Assembly (NCBI GenBank): GCA_964402715.1
Contig: CAYODJ010000001.1
Span: 62,001 to 126,000, forward strand
Origin: CALXOD01 sp964402715
Lineage (GTDB): Bacteria > Verrucomicrobiota > Lentisphaeria > Victivallales > Victivallaceae
Reading direction: 5' to 3'
Length of the DNA stretch: 64,000 nt
Positions 44,276-54,700 of this stretch are shown here, in pieces (position 1 is the stretch's first letter; every line of letters begins with the position of its first letter). Made by a program: the position numbers and the translations under genes. The notes beneath the pieces are model-generated. The model had not been told where the DNA came from and searched no databases. It saw only the letters and a list, made by a program, of their open reading frames with translations.

Positions 44276-45031
44276 CTATTTCCAGCAGATGGGCTGCAGG
44301 CTCGTGCCCGGCGCGAACACGGCGTAGGCGAATCCCGCGTTGTTGTTGTCGGCATGGTTGTGGCGTCGCAGGCCGCCGGAACCGCCGGATCCGCCGCCGG
44401 AGAAGTCGATGGCGATGTTGCCTTCCTGTACCATCAGGACGTAGACCGCCCTGACCACGGGAGTCACCACATATCCGGCGTCGTTGACGCTGCCGCCGCT
44501 GGCGCGTAGCCGTTCCCATGCGATCAGCGCACTGCACAGCAGCTTCACCGAATAGCTGTCCAGATCCACGTCTTCCAGCTTGTCGTTTTCAAAGCGCAGA
44601 ATCTTGCTGGAATCGTATATGTACGCGCCCACGGCGTCTTTCTGCAGCGTGTTTCTGCGCTCGGAGAGGTTTGTCCAGAACATTATGTTGAATCCCGCTC
44701 TGCCGGGCAGCTTCCCCACGCACGGAGTGATGGTCTCGTAAAGCGGCGAGACCGCGATCGTGGAAGCATCGGAATGATTCCCGTCGTCGAACGGCACCGG
44801 CCTGGGAGTGGAGTCCAGCGCTCCGTTGGCATAGAATCTGGAGTAATGCAGTGCGCGGAACGCGCTGCGCTTTTCGACCGCGCTCAGCTCCAGTCTGTAT
44901 CTGGCCGGGCCGTATCCTGCGGCGAAATACGAGACATCCCCCGTGAGCGTCAATACGGAGTTGAAAAACGCGAAACAGTCTCCGTTGGGAGCAGTCAGCA
45001 GGCAGGGGTTGCGTCCTATGTCGGCTATCAT
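44276..45031 (-). CDS. Tail fibre-like protein with Gly-rich, HNH-containing C-terminus
   Basis: A 251-residue protein at the downstream end of the tail operon. Residues 1-205 are a beta-rich body; the C-terminal 45 residues are Gly-rich (GGGSGGSGG) then RRHNHADNNNAGFA, containing the HxH motif seen in metal-binding tips of phage tail fibres such as T4 gp37 and gpV-like spikes. It ends FAPGTSLQPICWK. It overlaps the upstream tail gene's stop. Predicted host-contact or spike-tip component. Confidence 0.6.
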   Translation of the reverse strand: MIADIGRNPCLLTAPNGDCFAFFNSVLTLTGDVSYFAAGYGPARYRLELSAVEKRSAFRALHYSRFYANGALDSTPRPVPFDDGNHSDASTIAVSPLYETITPCVGKLPGRAGFNIMFWTNLSERRNTLQKDAVGAYIYDSSKILRFENDKLEDVDLDSYSVKLLCSALIAWERLRASGGSVNDAGYVVTPVVRAVYVLMVQEGNIAIDFSGGGSGGSGGLRRHNHADNNNAGFAYAVFAPGTSLQPICWK

Positions 45032-45828
45032 ATGCTGTAGCGTCCTTCGATCTTCAGCCTGATCGGCAGTCCCGTCGCTCCGTCGTTCGTGACGGAGATG
45101 GTATCATCCCCGTTGATCGTGCAGACGACGCGGCCCACAGCCGCGTCCGAAATCATCGGCGTCACGAACACGGGCGTCATGCCGTCGATCTTCACCGTGG
45201 CCGCTGCGGTTCCGGGACTGGACTCGATGTCGTGGTAGACCGCCGGCAGCATTTCCTGATCGTTCACGTACAGCGCGTGATTCACGCGCAGCGTGCTCTG
45301 CGACAGCTCGGCGCCGTGCGGGTTGGTGGAGTCCATCGTGTGCGCGGCGATGCTCCTGAGATACTGCTTGTCCGCGTCGGCGTCGATCACTGGTTCGTCG
45401 CCCGTCAGATCGACGGTGCATAGCAGTATGTGACTGGCGTCGCTCGTTCTTTCCGTGGATGCGGCTATCCGGCATGCCTCCGGATTCGTCTCCATCTCCG
45501 TGGTGTATCCGCAGCTGACATAGTAGACGAAGCCTTTCACCAGCGGGAGACGGATCGTGTCCGTGCGGAACGCCAGCCTGCCGTTGAGCACCGCTATCAG
45601 CGTATAGGACGTCCCCGTCGGGGATATGGTCAGCGTGCAGGGGTTCTCCGACGGATTCGATACGGCGTAGGAGGCGTCCTCGATGATCGCCTTCGTCGCT
45701 CCGTAGGTCGCCACGAAGAGCAGCGAATCTATGATGGCGGCGCGGCGCTTCTCCTCGTCCTGCGTCATGAAGTCGTCGGTCACCATGTAGGGTATCTGAT
45801 AGAATCTTGTTCTGCCGCCGTATGCCAT
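45028..45828 (-). CDS. Tail or baseplate protein with NPHG motif
   Basis: A 266-residue protein from ATG 45828 (MAYGGRTRFYQIPY). It contains HTMDSTNPHGAELSQSTL, the NPHG signature frequent in phage tail fibre and collar proteins, and several Thr/Ser-rich beta strands (TISPTGTSYTLIAVLNG). Its stop overlaps the next gene start by four bases, so it forms a coupled pair with the 251-residue fibre-like protein. Likely a fibre attachment or baseplate component. Confidence 0.6.
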   Translation of the reverse strand: MAYGGRTRFYQIPYMVTDDFMTQDEEKRRAAIIDSLLFVATYGATKAIIEDASYAVSNPSENPCTLTISPTGTSYTLIAVLNGRLAFRTDTIRLPLVKGFVYYVSCGYTTEMETNPEACRIAASTERTSDASHILLCTVDLTGDEPVIDADADKQYLRSIAAHTMDSTNPHGAELSQSTLRVNHALYVNDQEMLPAVYHDIESSPGTAAATVKIDGMTPVFVTPMISDAAVGRVVCTINGDDTISVTNDGATGLPIRLKIEGRYSI

Positions 45829-45833
45829 GTCGT

Positions 45834-46055
45834 TCACCCGCACCTTTCTATGTCGGCCGGTATTTCCGCTCCGGCGTCCGACATCCGTACCTTCGTATGA
45901 CCGCATCTGATGCGGCGTCGGACGGGTTCGCTGCCGCGCTGGCTTCTGCCCGTGGAGCGGTACGAACTGGTGAACGCCGCCATGTTGTAGCCGCGCTGAG
46001 TGTTCTCCGTCATTATCCTGTTCGCGTACCGCCGGATCAGCGATGTGCCGTTCAT
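45834..46055 (-). CDS. Small basic tail-operon protein
   Basis: A 73-residue Arg-rich protein (MNGTSLIRRYANRIMTE, ending ADIERCG). ATG 46053-46055 is preferred because GGAGG lies about eleven bases upstream; an upstream in-frame start would overlap the hub gene by more. Basic character suggests nucleic acid or membrane contact, but no domain was recognised. It sits five bases before the 266-residue gene. Confidence 0.5.
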   Translation of the reverse strand: MNGTSLIRRYANRIMTENTQRGYNMAAFTSSYRSTGRSQRGSEPVRRRIRCGHTKVRMSDAGAEIPADIERCG

Positions 46056-46063
46056 GTTGTTCT

Positions 46064-48748
46064 TCAGCCTCCGTTCACGTCGAATCTCGCGATCGAGAGC
46101 GACGTTATCCATTCTTTGGTCTGCATATTAAGATCGTGCGTGATTCCGGTGAGGTAGAAGTCCATGCTGCCGATCTTCACGCGGTCGAATATGCAGAAAG
46201 CGTGGCAGCCCGGGACGGTGACGCTGCCTTCGTAGATCTCCGAAGTCCCGAAGCGGACGTTGACTCTGTGAAACTCCTCCAGATCCTTGATGGTGACTAT
46301 CCCCGGTTCGGCGAATGTGTAGATCCTCGACCACGGGTAGTCGTTCGAATTTATGTGCACCTGGGAGAATTTCATGCCGGGCTTCTCCCCTGCGGGGAAC
46401 AGGCTGCCGTTCTCGGAGTTTTCCTCCGCGAGGACTCCGAGCGTCAGGAACGTGTTGTATCTGTTCTCGAGATAAGGCGTGATCTCCATGGATATGATGT
46501 CCGCTGCGGAGAACGAGGCCACCACGGGACCGCGGCTGACCCATTCCGGACAGCCGTATTCGTCCATATGGTAGAAGTAGCCGCAGCCGTCCGGCTGGAT
46601 GATGAACTGATGGTTGATCTTCTTCGCTATCTCTCTGATGGCGTCGAGACACGGCGTGCCCAGCACGAAGTTGACCGCCGGGGCTTTCCAGTCCCATGAA
46701 CGCGGCAGGATCATGTCGTGCACGCTGACGCCCCGGCTGGAGAATTCCGGCACGTACTTGAGTCTGCATCCCGTGTAGGAGATGAAGTAGTTCATCACCC
46801 CCTCCGGATCCGACGTGAACACGGCGTCGCCGTCCCAGAACGGACAGTTGACCAGCTTCATGTCGGAGAGCTTCTTCTGGATGCCGGTCAGACGGACGCC
46901 GAGCGTGCTCGACGACTCCGAGACCTGATCCTGTATCTCCATGGCGTATCCCTTGAAGAACTGTCCCCACGGCATTTCGTACTCTTCGTTGGGCTTTATG
47001 TCGTGCGCACCGCCGTTCATGGTGGAGCCGTCCTCGTTGTAGAACCCGTTCTCCGCGACGAGAGTCAGCGCGCCTATTATCTGCTGCGGCAGCACGTTCA
47101 GCTTCATCATCAGATACTTGTCGAGGGACAGCGTGCCCGTCGTGCCCTCCAGACCGTGCTGCACCTGCACGCCCGTTATGAACTTCTCCCATCCGGCCGC
47201 GTTGTCGCAGCACGCGGCGCCGTTCGTGTAGTCGGTGTAGAGCTCCCCGACCACGTTGACGGAGAAGTCTCTGCGGAAGTCTCCGTCTCCGTTCAGTATG
47301 TCGTTGAGTCTGCCTTCCCGTTTGGTCACATGGATGAGACCGAATATCTCCACGGGATATTTCTGCAGAACGTCGCCGGCGTCGAACCTGAAGTCCGCGC
47401 GGAAGACGCTCGTCTGCGTTTCGGCGTCGTATTCCACTAGACGGGAGCTGAACTTCGTCGGCACGACATATCTGTAGGTGGTTTTCCCCACCTCCAGCAG
47501 GAAGTAATCCTCCTGACTGGACAGACCGTCGTTGTTCTGCGTCTGTTCGCCGGAGAGCCGGTAGAAGTAGGAGAACTCCACCACCGGCGCGTACCGCAGC
47601 GACGCGAACCCGAAGTTGCCGCAGCAGTTATACCATGTGCATTCGACTCTGTCGCCGAACGTGATGTACACGTTCCTGGCATCCAGCACTATCTCGTCGG
47701 CGTTGCCGAGCTTGTGCTCCGCGGGAAACCGGTTGACCGGCGGATTCGTGATGCCGGATATGTCGAGCTCCTTCGATTTCCTGCAGATGAGGGATTTGGA
47801 GCTCTGCTCCGGATCGGTGATCAGATCGCCGGTGACGATGAGATTGTTCATCACCGAATAGAAGAACAGCACGTTCCTGCTGTTCAGGGCGTCGCTGTTG
47901 GTCAGATTTATCTTCTGCCCCAGCTGCGTGAAGGTCAGCGGACCCTCCGTGCCGCCGTTGGCGTTGATCTCCACTTTCAGGTTGGTGCCGGGCGACGCCG
48001 TGAAGACCACTTCCGACGGTCCGGCGGCCGACAGTCCGCCCTGTTCTTCGGCCAGCGTGAAACGGAATTTCACGCCGCAGTTCTTCCCCTCCAGCATCTC
48101 GTAGCTGTTGAAATCCAGCAGCAGCGCGAAGGCGCCGTCGCCATGAAAGTCCGCCTCGAACTTCTGTTCGAACTCCTCCTTGTGGAGCAGCGGATTCCTG
48201 CCCAGCATGGATATGTAGGAATTCGTATCGTCGATTTCGTGGACTACGCCGTAGTTCTTCATGCATCCGGCGGCCTTCTCCGTCTCCGCGCCGGCGCCGC
48301 CGTCATGCGGCGATTCGGTTTCGACTCTTCTGGCGATCCATCTGAAGGCGTGCGGATCGTCGTCGGAGCCGGGCGCGCCGCCCTCCAGCGACAGCAGGTT
48401 CCTGCCGAAGTTCTGCACATATATCAGCTGCGGTATCAATGTGCCGACGGGATTTATGAATCCCGAGTTCTTTTCCAGCTCGCTCCTGTCGTAGATCAGG
48501 GCGTCGGCAGGCGTTCCTTCCTCTCTCAGCTGCGGCACGGTCGCCTTGACCTTGCGGAAATAGATCATCTGATCGGCGTTCTGCAGCGTGGTCATGTCCT
48601 TCAGCGGATCGGGATCGGCGTCGTCGGGAAACGTCATCACGGGTATTCCCTTGAACGGGATGTGCTCGAAGGAATATCGGCTCCCTTTCACATCCTGCAC
48701 GGTCAGGATTTCACCCAGTCTTATGTGCAGAGGCGGATCTTCAGACAT
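46064..48748 (-). CDS. Tail hub or baseplate hub protein (894 aa)
   Basis: An 894-residue protein directly downstream of the tape measure, the classic position of hub proteins (gp27/gpD-like). The C-terminal part FDRVKIGSMDFYLTGITHD and EWITSLSIARFDVN resembles the final domain of such hubs. Mostly beta structure with one cysteine-rich patch (TWYNCCGNFGF). No lysozyme domain was recognised, so cell-wall cutting is not supported here. It overlaps the tape measure stop by eight bases. Hub identity is inferred from order and C-terminal pattern. Confidence 0.6.
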   Translation of the reverse strand: MSEDPPLHIRLGEILTVQDVKGSRYSFEHIPFKGIPVMTFPDDADPDPLKDMTTLQNADQMIYFRKVKATVPQLREEGTPADALIYDRSELEKNSGFINPVGTLIPQLIYVQNFGRNLLSLEGGAPGSDDDPHAFRWIARRVETESPHDGGAGAETEKAAGCMKNYGVVHEIDDTNSYISMLGRNPLLHKEEFEQKFEADFHGDGAFALLLDFNSYEMLEGKNCGVKFRFTLAEEQGGLSAAGPSEVVFTASPGTNLKVEINANGGTEGPLTFTQLGQKINLTNSDALNSRNVLFFYSVMNNLIVTGDLITDPEQSSKSLICRKSKELDISGITNPPVNRFPAEHKLGNADEIVLDARNVYITFGDRVECTWYNCCGNFGFASLRYAPVVEFSYFYRLSGEQTQNNDGLSSQEDYFLLEVGKTTYRYVVPTKFSSRLVEYDAETQTSVFRADFRFDAGDVLQKYPVEIFGLIHVTKREGRLNDILNGDGDFRRDFSVNVVGELYTDYTNGAACCDNAAGWEKFITGVQVQHGLEGTTGTLSLDKYLMMKLNVLPQQIIGALTLVAENGFYNEDGSTMNGGAHDIKPNEEYEMPWGQFFKGYAMEIQDQVSESSSTLGVRLTGIQKKLSDMKLVNCPFWDGDAVFTSDPEGVMNYFISYTGCRLKYVPEFSSRGVSVHDMILPRSWDWKAPAVNFVLGTPCLDAIREIAKKINHQFIIQPDGCGYFYHMDEYGCPEWVSRGPVVASFSAADIISMEITPYLENRYNTFLTLGVLAEENSENGSLFPAGEKPGMKFSQVHINSNDYPWSRIYTFAEPGIVTIKDLEEFHRVNVRFGTSEIYEGSVTVPGCHAFCIFDRVKIGSMDFYLTGITHDLNMQTKEWITSLSIARFDVNGG

Positions 48749-51700
48749 TCTGGGACTCCATGCCGCCTCGCGCCACCTGTTTCGCCGTGCCCGGCGACGT
48801 CACCACGCGCTTGACCGCCTCCTCGAACATGGTGTTGTTGAACTTCACCTGGACCTCGACGGTGATTTTCGAGGGGGTCGCCGTGTCGTCCTTCGTCGTG
48901 ACCGGCGCGGAGGTATCTCTCAGCGTCGAAACGGGTTCGTGGAACGGTTCGGAAACCGGCGCGGACAGCGGCGCGGACGCGGACGGAGCCGCGCCGATGC
49001 CGGACGGATACCACGGCGGCGTCGGCTGCTCCGGCGTACCTCCGGATACCGGCGTCTGCGGGGAGGGGGAGAGACCGGAAACCTCGTCGCCGATCATCGG
49101 CGCGGGCAGTCCCAGCGTCTCGTTCAGCAGGTTGTAGATTTTCTTTTCCCAGAAGACCGCCGTCTCCAGCGCGTCCGTCTCGGTCTTGAATTCCTCTCCC
49201 AGCGTGAACCATTCGCCGTCGGCCGAGCTGGATTTCCCCGCCTGACCCCTGTCGGACGCCGGGCTGATCGCGGACTGCCGTTCGGCGCCGCTCTCCGGTA
49301 TGTCGCCGCTGAACAGCGGCACGGATTCCGTCTGGAACATGCTGTTGCCGAAGACGCGATCGGAATAGCCGCCGGAGGATTTTCCGCCGCGCATCACCGT
49401 GCCTTCCCTGTTCTGATAGTATCCGAAGCCGTATTTGCCCGCCAGATTCCCCGGACCCTGGATGCCCGCCGTCTCGCCGAAGGAGCCGATCATGCTGCCG
49501 AACACTTTCTCCATCATGGAGCGCTGGGCTCCGTACTGCGCCTGGACCGCTTCGAGATCCCTGCGCATCCATTCGTTGCGGGCCTTGCTGATCTCCTCCT
49601 CGCTGCTGCCGCTCTTCAGCACGCGTTCATACGCCTCCCTGGCGTAGACGGCCTGTTCCTTCGTGTAGGCGACTCTCCGTCTTTCGTTGGCGACGATGGA
49701 CTCCATGGGCGCTCCGATCGACTGCAGGAAGCCGGACTGAACGTCCAGAGCCTCCAGCGCGAGATCGGAGGTCCGCTTCTTGGCCTCATACTCGGCCTGC
49801 GCCAGACCGGCTATGCGTTCCTCCAGCTGGACGCGCTGTTCCATCTTCATCGTCCTGACCTCGCTGGAAAGCGTGTCGCGCTGCCGGCCGATCGCCCTGA
49901 GCTCCTCCGGGCTGCGCGCGCTCTCCGCGCGCCGATCCAGCTCCTTCATGCCGCCGGCGTATGTCTCCTCGATGCTCCGCAGCGCTATCCCGTACTGCTC
50001 CTTCGCGCTGCTCACGCCGAGATCCGCGTGACGCGTCGCGGCGTCCGCGCTGAGGAACTTCCTCGCGTACGCCATGCCCGCGTCGGACTCTCTGCCGTAG
50101 GAGGCGGTCCGCATGTATTCGAGCTGCTCCCTGTATCCGCTCAGCAATGAGAGCATGTTGCGGAAAAGCTGCATGCTTCTGCCGGCGGCCTCGTTGCTTT
50201 TCTTCTGCAGTTCGACCGCGGTCTGGTCGGAGACCGTCAGCATGCTCACGAGAGCGATCATCTTGTCCTTGAAACCCTTGTCCGCGTTTCCGGCGCTGAC
50301 GCTCCGGACGAATCCGTCGACGTCTCTTTCGAGCCTTTTTATCTCGGCGGCTTTTTCCGAACTCGGGTTTGCGGCGTACTCCAGACGGGCCGAGCTCAGC
50401 TGCTCCGACATCGAGAGGAACCGCCGCGCGTCCGCGTCGTTTCCGACGGTCTGCCTGACGCTCTTCAGAATCTCCCTCCGCTGTCCGGACAGTTCCTTCC
50501 TGCCGTCGGCCGCAGCCTTTTTCAGGGCGTTCATCTCCTCGGAGGCGTTACGGACGGCGGCTGTCGCGTATGCGCCGTATCTGCCCGTCTCCAGCATGCT
50601 GTCTTTGGCCGACTCCATGGCGGACTGCGCCAGCTCCCAGAATTTCGCCGACGGATCCTGCGATACCCGGTCGGAAAGCATCATCGACGCGCTGCGGATT
50701 TCCTCGACCTGCGCGAGATAGCCGGAAATGCTCTTGTTCCGCACCTGCAGGGCTGCGGTCGAGCTGTCGTGCGCGGCGGACGACTCGCTGAGCACCGACT
50801 GATCCCTGCCGATCTGCCGGTATGCCTCCCTTAATTCCGGGCTGCTGCGGGCCGCGCCGAGGATGCTCTCGATCCCGGCGGGCGCGTAGCCCGACGCCTT
50901 GGAGAGGAAGTGCATCAGCGTCTTCAGCTGGCCCTTGTCGAAACCGCCGCCTTTCGCGGCCGATTCCCTGAGATCGTCGAAAAGCCTGTCCTTTCTCTCC
51001 TGCAGCACCGGTATCGCCTTTTTCAGATCCTCCCGGAATTTCGGATCGATGTCGTCTTTCGCCGCTGCGGCCTGGTGGTGTTCGAGCGATGTCCGCAGCG
51101 CCTTCGTCACTCTGTCGAGCAGTCCGCTCCGGCCGGCCGCGAAATCGTCTTCCGACATCTTCTCGATCTCGTCCAGAATCTTCTTGTATTCCTCCTGATC
51201 CGACTTGAGAACCTCGGCGGCGCCGACGGTGCTTTCGTATGTCTTCGGATCCAGTCCCGTGCTTTCCCTTATCCGCCGCTCGAGATCCTCCCTGCGTCTG
51301 TTCAGCGCGCTCTGACTGTCCCTGAGCGCGGTCAGATTGATGTTTCCCTCCGCGTCGTATATGTCGGAGCGGAGCGACGAACCGCCGCCGCTCTGCAGTA
51401 TGCGGTAGCGTTCGCGTGCGTTCCTTGCCGTCTGACGGACGGTCTCCAGCTGGCTGTCGCTCATCGCCCTTTCATCGAGAAACTGTCTGGTCGCCGCCGC
51501 CGCGGAGTCCGCGACGCGTCTTGAAACCGCCGCCGCCTCGCCGAGCGACATCCCCGAAGTCAGTCCCAGGCCTCTGTCCGCGCCGGCGAGACTGATTTCG
51601 CTGATCTTCTTCTTCAGTGAGTTCTGGATCACCGTGGGGATCTTGTCGTATTCGCCGACGGTGGAGAGAATCTCGTCAAGCCATTTCCGGGAGATCCTGG

Positions 51701-54700
51701 CCTGCTCCTCCGTCAGCTTGTTGCTGGCGTTTATTCTGACGGCGTAGTTCATCTCCTCCTGCTTGAAGAGCCGCATGCGCTGTCTGCTGATTTCCTCGGT
51801 GTTCGTCCTGAAGGCGGTTCCCGCGCTCTCCAGAATCCTGCCGACGTTGGCGCCGTAGCCCGCGTCGGCGCCGCCCATGGTGGTGATGAGCGTGTTCGCC
51901 GCCCGTGCGCCCGCGATGTTCATCTCGTCGAATCTGGCATAGGCGCCGGAATCGATTTTCTTCAGGAAGCGTTCGATCTGCTCCTGAAACCGCAGCGACG
52001 CTGCCATCTCACCGGAACTGTCCTCCTGGATTTTCCGTATCTCCGCGATGCGCCTGTCCGTCCGTTCGACTATGGAGATGAGCTCTCTGTCAAGTTTCCG
52101 CGCACTGTCGTCCTCGGACGAGACGCCGGCCGAGGCGCCGCCGTAGCCGTACGCGAGAAGCTGCAGTCTGCGCCTGTTCTCATCCGCGAGCTGCGCTTTC
52201 ACGCCGCTTTCCTCCAGCGAACTTTCGCTCCGCCAGAGCAGCGGATTGTTCGCAGTGTTCTTTCTGTGCTCCTCCCTGTCCGCGTATTCTCCGACGGCGT
52301 AGCCTATTGCGGAGCCCAGCGCGGCTCCGCCTCCGGCTCCCGCTATGGCCGCGTAGGGGTTGCCGTGTCCGAGAAGAAGACCGGAGATGCCGCCGATCAT
52401 GCTGCCGAACGTGCCGCCGGACCGGGCGTACTTCCATCCGCTCACGGAATGCTTCGCGGGATCGTATTCCATCGAGGTGTCTCCCGCGACGAATCCGGTG
52501 CTTCTGTAGATCCGACCGTTTCCGGCCTCGGCGTCTCTGCCGGCTCGCTCCGTCCTCTCCTGCGATCGCGCGGCGAGTCCGCTGACGGCGGAGTTCACCG
52601 CGTATGAGGCCAGCGCCGACAGAGCCATCGCCCCCATCAGCTCCATGCCGCCCGTGCCGCCCGCCGCAGGGACGGCGCCGGCTCTGCGGGACGACCCCGG
52701 CGTCACCGGACGCACCGGGAACGGCGGGATCAGGACTCTGTTCAGCAGTTTCGATACGGCGTGCGCGGTGACCGCGGCCTGATAGACGCTTGCGCCTATG
52801 GGAATCAGCGTGCCGATGCCCCGGCCGAACTTCAGCAGCGTCGGCAGGACTATGTCGAAGCTGTCCTTCAGCGTCATGGAGATGTTTTCGCCGAGCACTC
52901 TCATGTCCTGCAGCGCGTCCACTATCGCTCTGTCGCCTTTGTTCAGGCCGGCGTTTTCGGCGTCCCCGCCGCCGAACACGCCCTGTTCGATCAGATCGGC
53001 GGCGGCTCCGCTCCTCCCGCCGGCCATCAGGTTCGCGTACATGTTCTCCATGTCGGCGACGGAGCCCGAGCCGGTCAGCAGAAAGTTCTGCTGTCCGGCG
53101 GTGAGCTCGCCCATGATTTCCAGCGCGTTCTGCAGCTGCTGATAATCCAGAGCGCCGAAGCTGTTCTTTATGTTTTCGGCGGTCTTCAGGATGGTCTGCA
53201 TCTCGACTCCGGCGTTCCGGAAGGCGGATCGGATATGATCCCCGAGCCTGACCATGTCCTCCCTGGTCAGGTCAAGCCCGTCGCGCAGCTCGTCGAAAAC
53301 GCCACCGCCCGCCATGGAATCCAGATTGGTCCGCAGGTTGTGCGCGGCGATGTCCAGCTTCGCGAGATTTTCCACGGAACCGCCGATCCCGTTCATGAAG
53401 TCGCCGAGCTGCTTGCCGACGAAAGCTATCGCCGCGCCCACCGCCATCATCCCCGTGGGCGTGCCCTGCAGGAAAGCCTTCCAGCTTTCCAGCATGGCGT
53501 CGGTGTCCTTGTTGAAGTGTATCAGCGCGGTGTCGGCGGCTCCGACGGAACGCTGCATCTCGTTCAGCGAAAGTTCGCCTGTCCTGGATTCCTGGACGAT
53601 GCGCTCCTTCTCCTCGATGGACGATGCGTTCCTGTAGCGGTTCATCAGGTCGGTGCACTGCCGTTTCTGCGCCCGCGTGAGATAGCGCAGCTCCGTCAGA
53701 TCGAGCATCGACTTGGCGGCGTTTCCTTCGCGTCTGGCGTTTTCCTTTTCGGCCTCGCCGGAAGACTGCGACTTCACGATCTCGTCGCAGCGCCGGATCG
53801 TCATGGCGAGCTTCCTAGCGTCGTCCGACAGATCCCTGAAGTCGTTTATCGGAAGCGCCTCTCTGAGCGTCTTGAACTGTTCCGCCCATTCCCTGGCTTC
53901 CCTGAGCGCCTTTCTGAATTCGGAGTCGTTTCCGCTTCTGTGGGCGGCGTAGCCTGTCCGCAGAATCCGTCCCTGCAGATGTCCCAGCTGACGCCGCTCC
54001 TTCTCGTCGAGATCCTGCCGCATCGCGATTTCCACAAGCGGCTTCATCGCGGTGTGACGCGCCATCAGCTCGTCGTAGCTGCGGCGCGGCCGCGTCGACT
54101 GCATCTGTCTCAGGTTGTAGTTGTATTCCTGAATGAACGACTCCGTGTTCTTCCCTTTTCTCTTGACGGAGGTCGTGTCGATCGCCTCCAGCCCTCTGCT
54201 GGCGTCGAGCCTTTCGGCGGTCTCGAAGGCCTCCTGCACGACCTTGTCGAGATTTCTCGAATACGAAGCTCTGTTGAGACCGTATTCGTCGTCGTGCAGC
54301 ATGTCCTGGTACGAGTGGAATGCCCTGTTCTGGATGTCCTGAAACTTTCCGATCTCCTCCTTGGTGAACCGGTTGATGATCTCCTTCAGGGAGCGGATCA
54401 TTTCGATGTTGTCGGTGAGCTGTCTGCGCTCCTTCGCCGTGTATGACGACTGATAGAGCGACGCCAGATGCCTCTCCGCGTCGCCGGCCATCTGGCTCAG
54501 GCTGTCGTGCGCCGCCGAGATCGAGCCGCCCTGCGCGAACATGGGCATCCCCGTGGCGTCGATCCGCCTGCGGTGCGGATTGCCGCCGGCCATGCGGAAC
54601 ACCTCCGTCGGCGTTCTGCCGCCGACGATTCTGGCGAGGTTGAGCATCTGCCTTTCGGTCAGTACCCATTCCCCCGCGTTGACCCTGACGAGATTCTTGT